Below, in pieces: positions 7,538-14,574 of a stretch of 64,000 nt of DNA. Within the stretch, counting starts at the first letter, position 1, and every line of letters begins with the position of its first letter. The DNA is from Flavobacterium frigidimaris (lineage in GTDB: Bacteria > Bacteroidota > Bacteroidia > Flavobacteriales > Flavobacteriaceae): the NCBI GenBank assembly GCA_900129595.1, contig FQWG01000002.1, positions 186,001 through 250,000 on the forward strand. Direction: 5' to 3'. The notes under the pieces are model-generated. The model had not been told where the DNA came from, did no database searches, and saw only the letters and a program-made list of their open reading frames with translations. Made by a program: the position numbers and the translations under genes.

Positions 7538-8842
7538 CTAATTTTTATTAATAGTGTATTGCGACTGAGTAACGCTTGCGAAAGCAGTCTGCAAATCAGC
7601 TATTAAATCCTCGATATCTTCAATTCCGACAGAAAGTCGGACTAAATCTTTTGAAACTCCTGTTTCTAATTGGTCCGCATCTGACAATTGTTGGTGCGTG
7701 GTACTTGCCGGATGAATAATTAATGATTTTGTATCACCAATATTGGCCAAAAGCGAGAACAATTTCGTTTGATCAACCACTTTTTTAGCGGCATCAAAAC
7801 CACCTTTTAGTCCAAAAGTGATTACGCCACTTTGTCCTTTTGGTAAATATTGCTGGGCTAAATCATAATATTTATTGTTTTTAAGACCCGGATAATTTAC
7901 CCAGACTACCTCATCTTGTTTTTCTAACCAGGAGGCCAGAGCCAAAGCATTTTCGCTATGCTTCTGGATTCGGATTGGTAAAGTTTCTAATCCCTGAATA
8001 ATCTGAAAAGCATTGAAGGGGCTTAAAGCTGCACCAAAATCACGTAATCCCTCAATTCTGGCTTTTGCGATGAAAGCTGCATTTCCTAACGCTTCATGAT
8101 ATACTAATCCGTGATATCCTGCAGAAGGTTCTGTAAATTCAGGAAATTTTCCGTTTGACCAGTCAAATTTTCCGGCATCTATAATAACGCCTCCTAATGA
8201 AGTTCCGTTTCCTGAAATGTATTTGGTTAAGGAGTGAATTACGATATCTGCTCCATATTCAATTGGTCTCAATAAATAAGGTGTAGCAACTGTATTGTCT
8301 ACAATAAAAGGCACTTTAAAGTTTTTGGCTTCTGCCGAAATTCCTTTCAGGTCTAATACATCTAATTTTGGATTTCCTAAAGATTCTACAAAAAAGGCTC
8401 TTGTATTTTCTTTAGCGGCTTTAGTAAAGTTTTCCGGTTGAGACGGATCTACAAACGTTGTCGTAATTCCTAAACGAGGTAAAGTTACATTTAGAAGATT
8501 ATAAGTTCCTCCGTATAAGCTATTCGAAGCCACAATATGATCTCCGGCCTTTAGAAGTGTCAGTAAAGCTGTTGAAATTGCAGATGCTCCGGATGCTGTA
8601 ACGACAGCTCCAATTCCACCTTCAAGTGCCGCAAGACGTTGTTCTAAAATATCGTTTGTTGGGTTGTTTAATCGCGTATAAATAAATCCGGTCTCGGCAA
8701 GACCAAATAAATTGGCTGCATGATCTGAATCATTAAAGACATAGGAGGATGTCTGATAAATTGGCACTGCTCTGGTTCCTGCATTTTTAGTAACATCGTG
8801 TCCTGCATGCAATGCGTTTGTTGCGAATTTTTGTGTGCTCAT
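7538..8842 (-). CDS. metY: O-acetylhomoserine sulfhydrylase (aminocarboxypropyltransferase)
   Basis: The 434-residue length and motifs are those of the MetY group: TNALHAGHD at the start, GFIYTRLNNPTND, GAVVTASGASAIS, ESLGNPKLDVLDL, the PLP-lysine segment VIHSLTKYISGNG, and IIHPASTTHQQL near the end. It condenses O-acetylhomoserine from MetX with sulfide to give homocysteine; the reaction takes place in the cytoplasm with PLP. It is preceded by the 65-residue protein (60 nt away) and, beyond it, by attenuator B, so its expression probably depends on Met or Cys supply. It is longer than the MetZ-like enzyme at the left edge, so the genome has two sulfhydrylase-type enzymes. Confidence 0.95.
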   Translation of the reverse strand: MSTQKFATNALHAGHDVTKNAGTRAVPIYQTSSYVFNDSDHAANLFGLAETGFIYTRLNNPTNDILEQRLAALEGGIGAVVTASGASAISTALLTLLKAGDHIVASNSLYGGTYNLLNVTLPRLGITTTFVDPSQPENFTKAAKENTRAFFVESLGNPKLDVLDLKGISAEAKNFKVPFIVDNTVATPYLLRPIEYGADIVIHSLTKYISGNGTSLGGVIIDAGKFDWSNGKFPEFTEPSAGYHGLVYHEALGNAAFIAKARIEGLRDFGAALSPFNAFQIIQGLETLPIRIQKHSENALALASWLEKQDEVVWVNYPGLKNNKYYDLAQQYLPKGQSGVITFGLKGGFDAAKKVVDQTKLFSLLANIGDTKSLIIHPASTTHQQLSDADQLETGVSKDLVRLSVGIEDIEDLIADLQTAFASVTQSQYTINKN

Positions 8843-8902
8843 AATTTCTTAGTTTTTTAGGTATTGTTAATACTTATATATATTGTTATTTAAAAATAAT
8901 TT

Positions 8903-9100
8903 TTAATTTGATTTAAACAAAAGATTTTCCGCTTCTTCTTCAAGATCATACATGTAAAACAGTAATGATTTCTGACCTTTTATATTCTGCTCTGCATTTA
9001 TTCTTATAACTTCTCTTGTTATATCTTCTGATTTATTATTGTTTTTTTGAGAATCGTTTCTCAATAAATATTCTATTGCGATTGAATTTAATGTTTTCAT
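8903..9100 (-). CDS. 65-residue protein of unknown function, paralogue of 5426-5629
   Basis: This small protein starts MKTLNSIAIEYLLRND, has a charged, asparagine-rich middle and ends SLLFYMYDLEEEAENLL followed by FKSN. It shares the MxxLNxI start and the SLLFxMY tail with the 67-residue protein at 5426-5629. Both stand first behind a Met/Cys-leader attenuator, here only 27 nt after the terminator, and this one is followed 60 nt later by metY. It has no signal peptide, membrane span or cysteine. Its conservation in sequence and place makes it more credible than a chance ORF. A role in regulating sulfur assimilation is possible but unproven. Confidence 0.68.
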   Translation of the reverse strand: MKTLNSIAIEYLLRNDSQKNNNKSEDITREVIRINAEQNIKGQKSLLFYMYDLEEEAENLLFKSN

Positions 9101-9126
9101 AATTTAAAATTTAAAAGTGTTGAATT

Positions 9127-9161
9127 AAAAAAAGCCCTTTCGGATGGCTACCAAAAGGGCT
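9127..9161 (-). terminator. Intrinsic terminator of attenuator B
   Basis: On the minus strand AGCCCTTTTGG pairs with CCGAAAGGGCT (one G-U type position) around a 7-nt loop, followed by seven U residues (plus-strand A at 9127-9133). Its 5' arm core CCCTTTTGGTA is identical to that of attenuator A, suggesting a duplication. Confidence 0.88.
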
Positions 9162-9177
9162 TATAGTTCTAACTATA
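9162..9177 (-). other. Small hairpin between antiterminator and terminator of attenuator B
   Basis: tatagtt-ct-aactata is a perfect 7-bp hairpin lying between the leader stop codon and the terminator. It would be enclosed in the loop when the antiterminator forms and could act as a pause site. Attenuators A (near 5746-5761) and C (near 12638-12653) have comparable weak hairpins in the same place. Confidence 0.45.
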
Positions 9178-9193
9178 ACAAAGATTTACTCTT

Positions 9194-9274
9194 TTACTTT
9201 TGGCAACAGGGATTTGGGATGCACATTTGCATCATCTCACAACATATCATCATATTATCCGCTATTGTTTTCAT
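9194..9274 (-). CDS. Met/Cys-rich leader peptide B (26 aa)
   Basis: The ATG is at 9272-9274 and TAA at 9194-9196. Of 26 residues, six are Met (1, 8, 9, 14, 15, 17) and five are Cys (11, 12, 18, 23, 24); the core reads MMICCEMMQMC. This density cannot reasonably be a normal coding bias. The last codons (TGC CAA AAG TAA) contain the segment GCCAAAAG that can pair with the 5' arm of the terminator 33 nt further on. A ribosome waiting at the Met codons 14-17 would leave that segment free, so read-through would follow; a ribosome that reaches the stop codon would cover it. It is a cis-acting sensor for the metY transcript. Confidence 0.82.
   Translation of the reverse strand: MKTIADNMMICCEMMQMCIPNPCCQK
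9197..9204 (-). promoter_or_regulatory. Putative antiterminator segment of attenuator B
   Basis: GCCAAAAG on the minus strand, inside the last codons of leader B, pairs with CTTTTGGT (plus strand 9150-9157) over 8 positions with one G-U, opening the top of the terminator stem. Its position relative to the stop codon is close to that in attenuator A. Confidence 0.7.
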
Positions 9275-9326
9275 TTTATTTTATTTAAATATTAATTCTT
9301 TTTTAAACTCGACTAATTTGATAGAG

Positions 9327-9358
9327 TAAATATAGAAACTATTTTCAGAACTACCAAA
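9327..9358 (-). promoter_or_regulatory. Promoter for attenuator B / metY
   Basis: Minus-strand TTTG (9358-9355), 20-nt spacer, TATATTTA (9334-9327), one mismatch from TAnnTTTG. The same 20-nt spacing is found for the metX promoter and attenuator C. Confidence 0.55.
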
Positions 9359-9423
9359 TTAAAAATTGATAATTAACACATTTTTTTTAGAAGCCTTGTA
9401 AATACTGGTGTTTCTCTTTATAA

Positions 9424-9675
9424 ATTAGCCCACGGATTGTACGGATTAAACGGGTTTACACAGATTCTTTTTATCCTCTTCTATTGTCTCAAAAAATTTA
9501 GCCTCTCCCGATAGCTATCGGGATAAAGGTTTAAAATGATTAAAAAATCTGAGTAAATATTTTTAATCTGTGACATGTTTAATTGAAGCCAAAATAAAAA
9601 AAGTTAAGCCACAGTTTAAATGATTACAAAAAAAATCCGCGTAAACCCGTTTAATCCGTAAAACCCGTGGCCAAT
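9424..9675. repeat. Long imperfect inverted repeat with a central 18-bp palindrome
   Basis: The arm at about 9424-9458 (containing acggattaaacgggtttac) returns in reverse complement at about 9641-9675 with a few mismatches. Roughly between them is the perfect 18-bp palindrome tcccgatagctatcggga (9506-9523). The element fills most of the gap between leader B and the TonB receptor stop codon. It has no ORF and looks like a dispersed extragenic repeat; I cannot count other copies from this window. Confidence 0.7.
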
Positions 9676-9683
9676 CTTCTGTT

Positions 9684-12530
9684 TTAGAATTTGAAACTTA
9701 ATCTGGCGAAACCAAATCTTCCGTTCAATCCAAATTGGGATACTGCTCTTGAATATGCAAACTGATTGGCATTTGTTAAATCAGTGCTTGGCGCAGGAGA
9801 CAATGTTGGCGTTGTATTGGTAAATGCAGGAGTTGACGGATTGTTTCTGTCCGGATAAACATCTCCTATATTATTAAACCCAAGTGTCAATCTGAATTTC
9901 TCATTGATCTGATATCCGAAAGATAAATCAGTAACAATTTTTGAGCTGTATTCAGGATGTTCGTACACTGATGATGAACCATCTAAATTTACATCTGTTG
10001 CTCCCGGATCGGTCACTTTTCCGAAATAACTGTTTCTTAAATAAATATCCAGTTTTTTGATATTGAAAGTGGTCATTAAATTTGCTTTCAATTTAGGAAT
10101 TGCTTCTTCTAAATAAATTCTGCTTGATTCCGGGAAAAAAGAATATATATAAGGATCTCCACCTGCATCAATGATAGATTGAGGAACATTTAGCTTTCCT
10201 ACTCTTTTGGTAGTATTATAACTTAAAGCAAAATCATTTCTGATGGTAAAATCCTGAATTACATCATATTTTTGAGAGATTACAACATCTATACCTTTAG
10301 TTTCAGAATCAATTCCGTTCGTCCAGAACGAAGCTCTTTCAACACCTTTTAAATCAAATGCCTGTTGAAACAAAGTCAATGCATCTTTTTGCTGTGGCGT
10401 TGTTGCTGCATTTATTTGCGCATCTGTAGGTCTGGCATATTGCCCTGTTAACACTACTCTTTCATTGATTCTTGTAAAATAAGCATCTGTTGCAATGGTA
10501 ATATTTGCTTCAGGAATCTTGAATGTAAATCCTGTACTGATACTTTTAGATTTTTCCGGTTTCAGGCTTTCAACTCCAATACTTTTTGCCGCCTGGGAAT
10601 CGTTTGTAAAATAACCTACCTGATAAGGCGAACCATTTATGAACTGAGTTGAACTTGCCTCAAAATATTTTTGCTGTAATGATGGCGCTCTAAAACCAGT
10701 TTGGCCGGAAATTCTCCAATTGATGTTATCGTTTAATTTTACAAGAGAAGCCAGTTTAAAAATCACCGTACTTCCAAAATCAGAATAATTCTCGTAACGA
10801 ACCGCTCCGTTCAAAAGCCAGTTTTTAGTGGCATTCAATTCTAAATCAAGATAAGCTGCACCACTTTGTCTGTCTTTTTCTTTAGCATCAGATGGTTGAA
10901 ATCCTGAGAATCCCTGTGCTCCTGCTCCACGTTTGTTTCCGAAAAAGTCCGTAACAATTAATGGCGAATTACTTGGCAGAATTCCCGGAACTATGTTTCC
11001 GTTTGTATCATATAATCCATAAGAAGCTTCTTCTCCTTGTTTGATCTGGTAATTTTCATATCTGAACTCTCCACCAAAAGCAACGTTTAATCCTTCTAAA
11101 ACATCTAACTTTTTACTGAAATCTAAATTGGTTGTACTTTGCAAAAATGAAACTTTACCGGCATCAAAACTGGTACCCGAATTAGTTCCTAAAGTAGCAT
11201 TGATGGTATTGTTGACATCATATTGAAAAGAGTTTGTTCCGAGGTTTGTACTAAGATCGGTATCAAAACCAAATAATTCAGTTGTTACTCCAACAGCAGA
11301 AGACGCATCTAAAATATTAGATTGTATTTCCGGCAGGAACCCGTTTTCATATACTTGCGTAAAAGTTCCGGAACCATTAGGAAGTCTGTTAAATGCATAC
11401 GATTTACCATTTCTATACGAAACACCACCAAAAGAATATAAAGATGTAATCTCTGACACAGGATATTTAGCATTGTAATACAGCTGTCCTGAAGCCAGTT
11501 CTGACTGACCAACACTCATATTATAATCACTTCTTTCCTGGCCTCTATAGGCAATTTCATTATTGGTTACATCAAAATTCAAAGCAGTCTGCATTTGCGC
11601 TAATGTAGTAGCAGATGAAATTGCAGTTTGCTGTGCCGGTGTAAAATAACTTACCTGCGGTGCATATTGCTGTAATGAACTTATAATTTGTGCGGAATTT
11701 GGCGTGTTATTAATATTACTATACAATGAATTGATATTAACTCCATTTTGAGCCGCTCTGTTTTCGACAGCATTATAAGCATTAAAAATACCGTTATTTC
11801 TAATTCCGGCTCTGCTTGTTGCTTGTCTGGTTACGGCGCTTCCGGTAATATTCAGAAAACTTCCTGCTTTACCTAATGATGTTCCGTAATTTAAATCTAC
11901 CTGTAAGTTCTGTCCGTCAGCGCCTCCTTTAAAATTATTAGATCCTGAAGATAAGTTGGTACCATACTGAATACCTCCTGAAATATACTTAGCATCTTTT
12001 TTTAATACAATATTAATAACGCCGGCGATGGCATCTGAACCGTATTGAGCTGCTGCACCGTCACGCAAAACTTCGATTCTTTCGATAGCAAATGACGGGA
12101 TTGCATTTAGATCTGTTCCAACAGATCCTCTTCCCGGAGATCCGTTTATATTTACTAATGCGCTTGAATGTCTTCGTTTTCCGTTTACCAATATCAAAAC
12201 CTGATCCGGTCCCAAACCTCTTAGTTGTGCCGGATCGACATGATCTGTAGCATCCGCCGTAGAAGTCGCATTACTGGTAAAAGAGGGCGCGACATAATTT
12301 AAGATCTGAGTAACGCTTGTTTGCGGAGAACCTTTCGTGATCTCTGAGATATTAAAAACATCTACAGGAACGGGAACATCAGTTTTTACGCGGTTTTTAC
12401 TTCTGGATCCTACTATCGTTATTTCAGACAGTTCATTATTCTTTAGAGTATCCTGCTCTTTTTTATTATCCTGAGCATAGATTCCAGAAAATGTTAAAAG
12501 ACCTAATGCGAGTGCTACATTTTTTTTCAT
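9684..12530 (-). CDS. TonB-dependent receptor behind a Met/Cys attenuator
   Basis: This 948-residue protein starts with the signal peptide [20 protein letters not shown] and lacks the N-terminal carboxypeptidase-like domain of SusC types. The plug follows (about residues 45-190: [38 protein letters not shown]). The rest is a 22-strand-type barrel ending in [12 protein letters not shown] with a C-terminal Phe. It would import a ligand across the outer membrane using TonB. The ligand is not evident. The upstream leader C with Met and Cys codons implies it is made when methionine or cysteine is short, so a sulfur-containing compound, or a cofactor for methionine synthesis, is a reasonable guess. 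Confidence 0.92.
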   Translation of the reverse strand: MKKNVALALGLLTFSGIYAQDNKKEQDTLKNNELSEITIVGSRSKNRVKTDVPVPVDVFNISEITKGSPQTSVTQILNYVAPSFTSNATSTADATDHVDPAQLRGLGPDQVLILVNGKRRHSSALVNINGSPGRGSVGTDLNAIPSFAIERIEVLRDGAAAQYGSDAIAGVINIVLKKDAKYISGGIQYGTNLSSGSNNFKGGADGQNLQVDLNYGTSLGKAGSFLNITGSAVTRQATSRAGIRNNGIFNAYNAVENRAAQNGVNINSLYSNINNTPNSAQIISSLQQYAPQVSYFTPAQQTAISSATTLAQMQTALNFDVTNNEIAYRGQERSDYNMSVGQSELASGQLYYNAKYPVSEITSLYSFGGVSYRNGKSYAFNRLPNGSGTFTQVYENGFLPEIQSNILDASSAVGVTTELFGFDTDLSTNLGTNSFQYDVNNTINATLGTNSGTSFDAGKVSFLQSTTNLDFSKKLDVLEGLNVAFGGEFRYENYQIKQGEEASYGLYDTNGNIVPGILPSNSPLIVTDFFGNKRGAGAQGFSGFQPSDAKEKDRQSGAAYLDLELNATKNWLLNGAVRYENYSDFGSTVIFKLASLVKLNDNINWRISGQTGFRAPSLQQKYFEASSTQFINGSPYQVGYFTNDSQAAKSIGVESLKPEKSKSISTGFTFKIPEANITIATDAYFTRINERVVLTGQYARPTDAQINAATTPQQKDALTLFQQAFDLKGVERASFWTNGIDSETKGIDVVISQKYDVIQDFTIRNDFALSYNTTKRVGKLNVPQSIIDAGGDPYIYSFFPESSRIYLEEAIPKLKANLMTTFNIKKLDIYLRNSYFGKVTDPGATDVNLDGSSSVYEHPEYSSKIVTDLSFGYQINEKFRLTLGFNNIGDVYPDRNNPSTPAFTNTTPTLSPAPSTDLTNANQFAYSRAVSQFGLNGRFGFARLSFKF

Positions 12531-12597
12531 TACTTTTTTCTGATTTATTATTATTTTGGTTTGAAAAGTGATTTACAATTTAATTTCTTTTTGAAAC

Positions 12598-12627
12598 AAA
12601 AAAACCCCTGCGGTTTTGCAGAGGTTT
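12598..12627 (-). terminator. Intrinsic terminator of attenuator C
   Basis: On the minus strand AAACCTCTGC pairs with GCAGGGGTTT (one internal mismatch) around a 6-nt loop, followed by seven U residues (plus-strand A at 12598-12604). It stands 67 nt before the TonB receptor start. Its sequence differs from A and B but the layout is the same. Confidence 0.85.
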
Positions 12628-12652
12628 CTATATATATGTTTTTGAACAAAAA

Positions 12653-12718
12653 CTACAATAGTATCTCTGCGGAAGGCTCCGGCATCTTACAAGACATATT
12701 GCATACTGTTAATTTCAT
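12653..12718 (-). CDS. Met/Cys-containing leader peptide C (21 aa)
   Basis: The ATG is at 12716-12718 and TAG at 12653-12655, giving 21 residues that begin MKLTVCNMSCKMPEP. Met occurs at 1, 8 and 12 and Cys at 6 and 10. Codons 17-18 (GCA GAG) form the segment that can pair with CTCTGC in the 5' arm of the terminator downstream. A ribosome delayed at codons 6-12 would leave this segment exposed; one at the stop codon would be close enough to mask it. The promoter is 20-50 nt upstream. As with the other leaders, translation is inferred from composition and layout. Confidence 0.7.
   Translation of the reverse strand: MKLTVCNMSCKMPEPSAEILL
12665..12670 (-). promoter_or_regulatory. Putative antiterminator segment of attenuator C
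   Basis: GCAGAG on the minus strand (codons 17-18 of leader C) is fully complementary to CTCTGC (plus strand 12618-12623) in the terminator 5' arm. Only six pairs, so weaker than in A and B. Confidence 0.55.
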
Positions 12719-12740
12719 CTTTTCTGTTGTTTTGATGAGG

Positions 12741-12772
12741 CAAATTTGCAAACTATTTTTTAATCAGCCAAA
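12741..12772 (-). promoter_or_regulatory. Promoter for attenuator C / TonB receptor
   Basis: Minus-strand TTTG (12772-12769), 20-nt spacer, CAAATTTG (12748-12741), one mismatch from TAnnTTTG. Predicted start is about 15-20 nt before the leader ATG. Confidence 0.55.
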
Positions 12773-12860
12773 TAAAAACTGAAATAATTTCTATTACCCT
12801 ATCAAAATAGTATGTTATGTTAAATTTCTTCTTATAAAATCAAAAAAATCAAAACTTTGA

Positions 12861-12890
12861 TTTGCAAATCAAAATGGTTTTATACCTTTG
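12861..12890 (+). promoter_or_regulatory. Promoter for metK
   Basis: TTTG (12861-12864), 18-nt spacer, TACCTTTG (12883-12890): a full match to the Bacteroidota -33/-7 consensus. The transcript would begin just before the SAM-II riboswitch. Confidence 0.8.
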
Positions 12891-12901
12891 CACGCGAATA
12901 C

Positions 12902-13000
12902 AGAGGAAAAATTTGAACTGATTGCAACCTCTTCATAATGAAATGGTTCGTTATGAATACTGAAAGATTTTAATTTCAGTAGTAAAAAATGCTAAAGCAG
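12902..13000 (+). ncRNA. SAM-II riboswitch upstream of metK
   Basis: P1 pairs AGAGG (12902-12906) with CCTCT (12928-12932). The loop ATTTGAACTGATTGCAA matches the SAM-II L1 pattern (AUUU, then UUGCAA). The pseudoknot P2 pairs CTG (12918-12920) with CAG (12998-13000), and GC (12924-12925) with GC (12991-12992), leaving TAAAG in the binding region, as in the known SAM-II fold. The connecting part is enlarged by two inserted hairpins (CATAA/TTATG near 12934-12955 and CTGAAA/TTTCAG near 12960-12979). It controls SAM synthetase. Confidence 0.82.
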
Positions 13001-13022
13001 ACATTCTCCTTTAGCTCTTTTT
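12991..13022 (+). terminator. Possible terminator hairpin overlapping the SAM-II pseudoknot
   Basis: GCTAAAG (12991-12997) can pair with CTTTAGC (13009-13015), followed by TCTTTTT. The first arm is also the 3' half of the SAM-II pseudoknot, so both cannot form at once. A second TTTAGC at 13020-13025 could also pair with it. Confidence 0.5.
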
Positions 13023-13064
13023 AGCAATTTTTTTCCTCACTTAATTTTAATTTAATAAATTATT

Positions 13065-14315
13065 ATGGCTTATTTATTTACGTCAGAATCTGTTAGTGAA
13101 GGGCATCCAGACAAAGTTGCAGATCAAATTTCGGATGCATTAATTGATAACTTTTTGGCATTTGATGCTGACTCAAAAGTAGCTTGTGAAACTCTTGTTA
13201 CTACAGGTCAGGTAATTTTAGCTGGTGAAGTAAAATCGAATACCTATCTTGATGTTCAGCAAATTGCTCGTGACGTAATCCGTAAAATTGGATATACTAA
13301 GAGCGAATATATGTTTGAAGCAAATTCTTGCGGGATTCTTTCTGCAATTCATGAGCAATCAGCAGATATTAATCAAGGTGTTGACAGAGCTAAGCCAGAA
13401 GAGCAAGGTGCAGGAGACCAGGGAATGATGTTTGGTTACGCAACTAACGAAACTGAAAACTTCATGCCATTGGCACTTGATTTATCTCATAAATTATTAC
13501 AGGAATTAGCAATTTTAAGACGTGAGAATAGTGAAATTACTTATTTACGTCCGGATGCAAAATCTCAGGTAACTTTAGAATATAGCGATGATAACAAACC
13601 AACTCGTATTGATGCGATTGTAATCTCGACTCAACATGATGATTTTGATGAGGAAGCTACTATGCTTGCTAAAATCAAAAAAGATATTATCGATATTTTG
13701 ATCCCTAGAATCATTGCTAAAAATCCTGCTCACGCACATTTATTCAACAATAAAATCAACTACCATATTAACCCAACAGGAAAATTCGTTATTGGAGGAC
13801 CTCACGGAGATACTGGTCTTACAGGAAGAAAAATCATTGTGGATACTTACGGTGGAAAAGGTGCTCACGGTGGTGGTGCATTCTCTGGAAAAGATCCGAG
13901 TAAAGTAGACAGAAGTGCTGCTTATGCTACACGTCATATCGCTAAAAACTTAGTGGCTGCAGGTGTTGCTGACGAAATCTTAGTTCAGGTTTCTTATGCA
14001 ATTGGAGTTGCTGAACCAATGGGTATTTTTATCGATACTTACGGAACTTCTAAAGTAAATTTAACTAACGGTGAAATCGCTAAAAAAGTAGAAGCTATCT
14101 TTGATATGCGTCCTTACTTTATCGAGCAACGTTTGAAATTAAGAAACCCTATTTATAGCGAAACTGCTGCTTACGGACACATGGGACGTAAACCGGAAGT
14201 GGTAACTAAAACTTTTTCTGCTCCGGGAGGAAATGTAAAAACTGTTACTGTTGAATTGTTTACCTGGGAGAAACTTGATTTCGTAGACAAAGTAAAAGCA
14301 GAATTTGGATTGTAA
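13065..14315 (+). CDS. metK: S-adenosylmethionine synthetase
   Basis: The 416-residue protein makes SAM from methionine and ATP in the cytoplasm. The N-terminal [19 protein letters not shown] segment, [12 protein letters not shown], the central [20 protein letters not shown] and the glycine-rich [15 protein letters not shown] loop are the family signatures. It is somewhat longer than the E. coli enzyme (384 residues). It starts at ATG 13065, about 65 nt after the SAM-II riboswitch, and is followed by a strong terminator, so it forms a one-gene unit. Placed beside metX, thrA and metY it closes the methionine-to-SAM part of the pathway. Confidence 0.99.
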   Translation: MAYLFTSESVSEGHPDKVADQISDALIDNFLAFDADSKVACETLVTTGQVILAGEVKSNTYLDVQQIARDVIRKIGYTKSEYMFEANSCGILSAIHEQSADINQGVDRAKPEEQGAGDQGMMFGYATNETENFMPLALDLSHKLLQELAILRRENSEITYLRPDAKSQVTLEYSDDNKPTRIDAIVISTQHDDFDEEATMLAKIKKDIIDILIPRIIAKNPAHAHLFNNKINYHINPTGKFVIGGPHGDTGLTGRKIIVDTYGGKGAHGGGAFSGKDPSKVDRSAAYATRHIAKNLVAAGVADEILVQVSYAIGVAEPMGIFIDTYGTSKVNLTNGEIAKKVEAIFDMRPYFIEQRLKLRNPIYSETAAYGHMGRKPEVVTKTFSAPGGNVKTVTVELFTWEKLDFVDKVKAEFGL

Positions 14316-14381
14316 ATTTAGATTATTAGACTAACTTAGATTGTTAGATTTTTTTTGACAACTAGTTATTCTTAAACATAA

Positions 14382-14417
14382 AAAAGAGGCTTTCTAAAAT
14401 TTTAGAAAGCCTCTTTT
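14382..14417. terminator. Bidirectional terminator between metK and the M28 peptidase
   Basis: A perfect 36-bp palindrome (stem of 18 bp through AAAAGAGGCTTTCTAAAA and its complement) with A and T ends. It ends metK and the convergent M28 peptidase gene. Nothing else is recognisable in 14418-14574. Confidence 0.9.
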
Positions 14418-14574
14418 ATTTTCAGTAATTTATATCTGTGTATTAATTCGACGCTGATTTTACGGATTTTATTTAATGTAAATATTATCTCAGTTCTAAA
14501 AATTAAAATAGAAGATTGATTCTATAGCTTAAGAAAAAAATCAGTTTTTATCTGCGTCTTTTAAACCTACAAAA

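Noticed and set aside
9144..9329. Plus-strand ORF over attenuator B
   Set aside because: Antisense to the leader peptide and terminator; its composition is explained by the Met/Cys codons and hairpin on the other strand.
12561..12782. Plus-strand ORF over attenuator C
   Set aside because: Antisense to the leader and terminator; no start context or homology.
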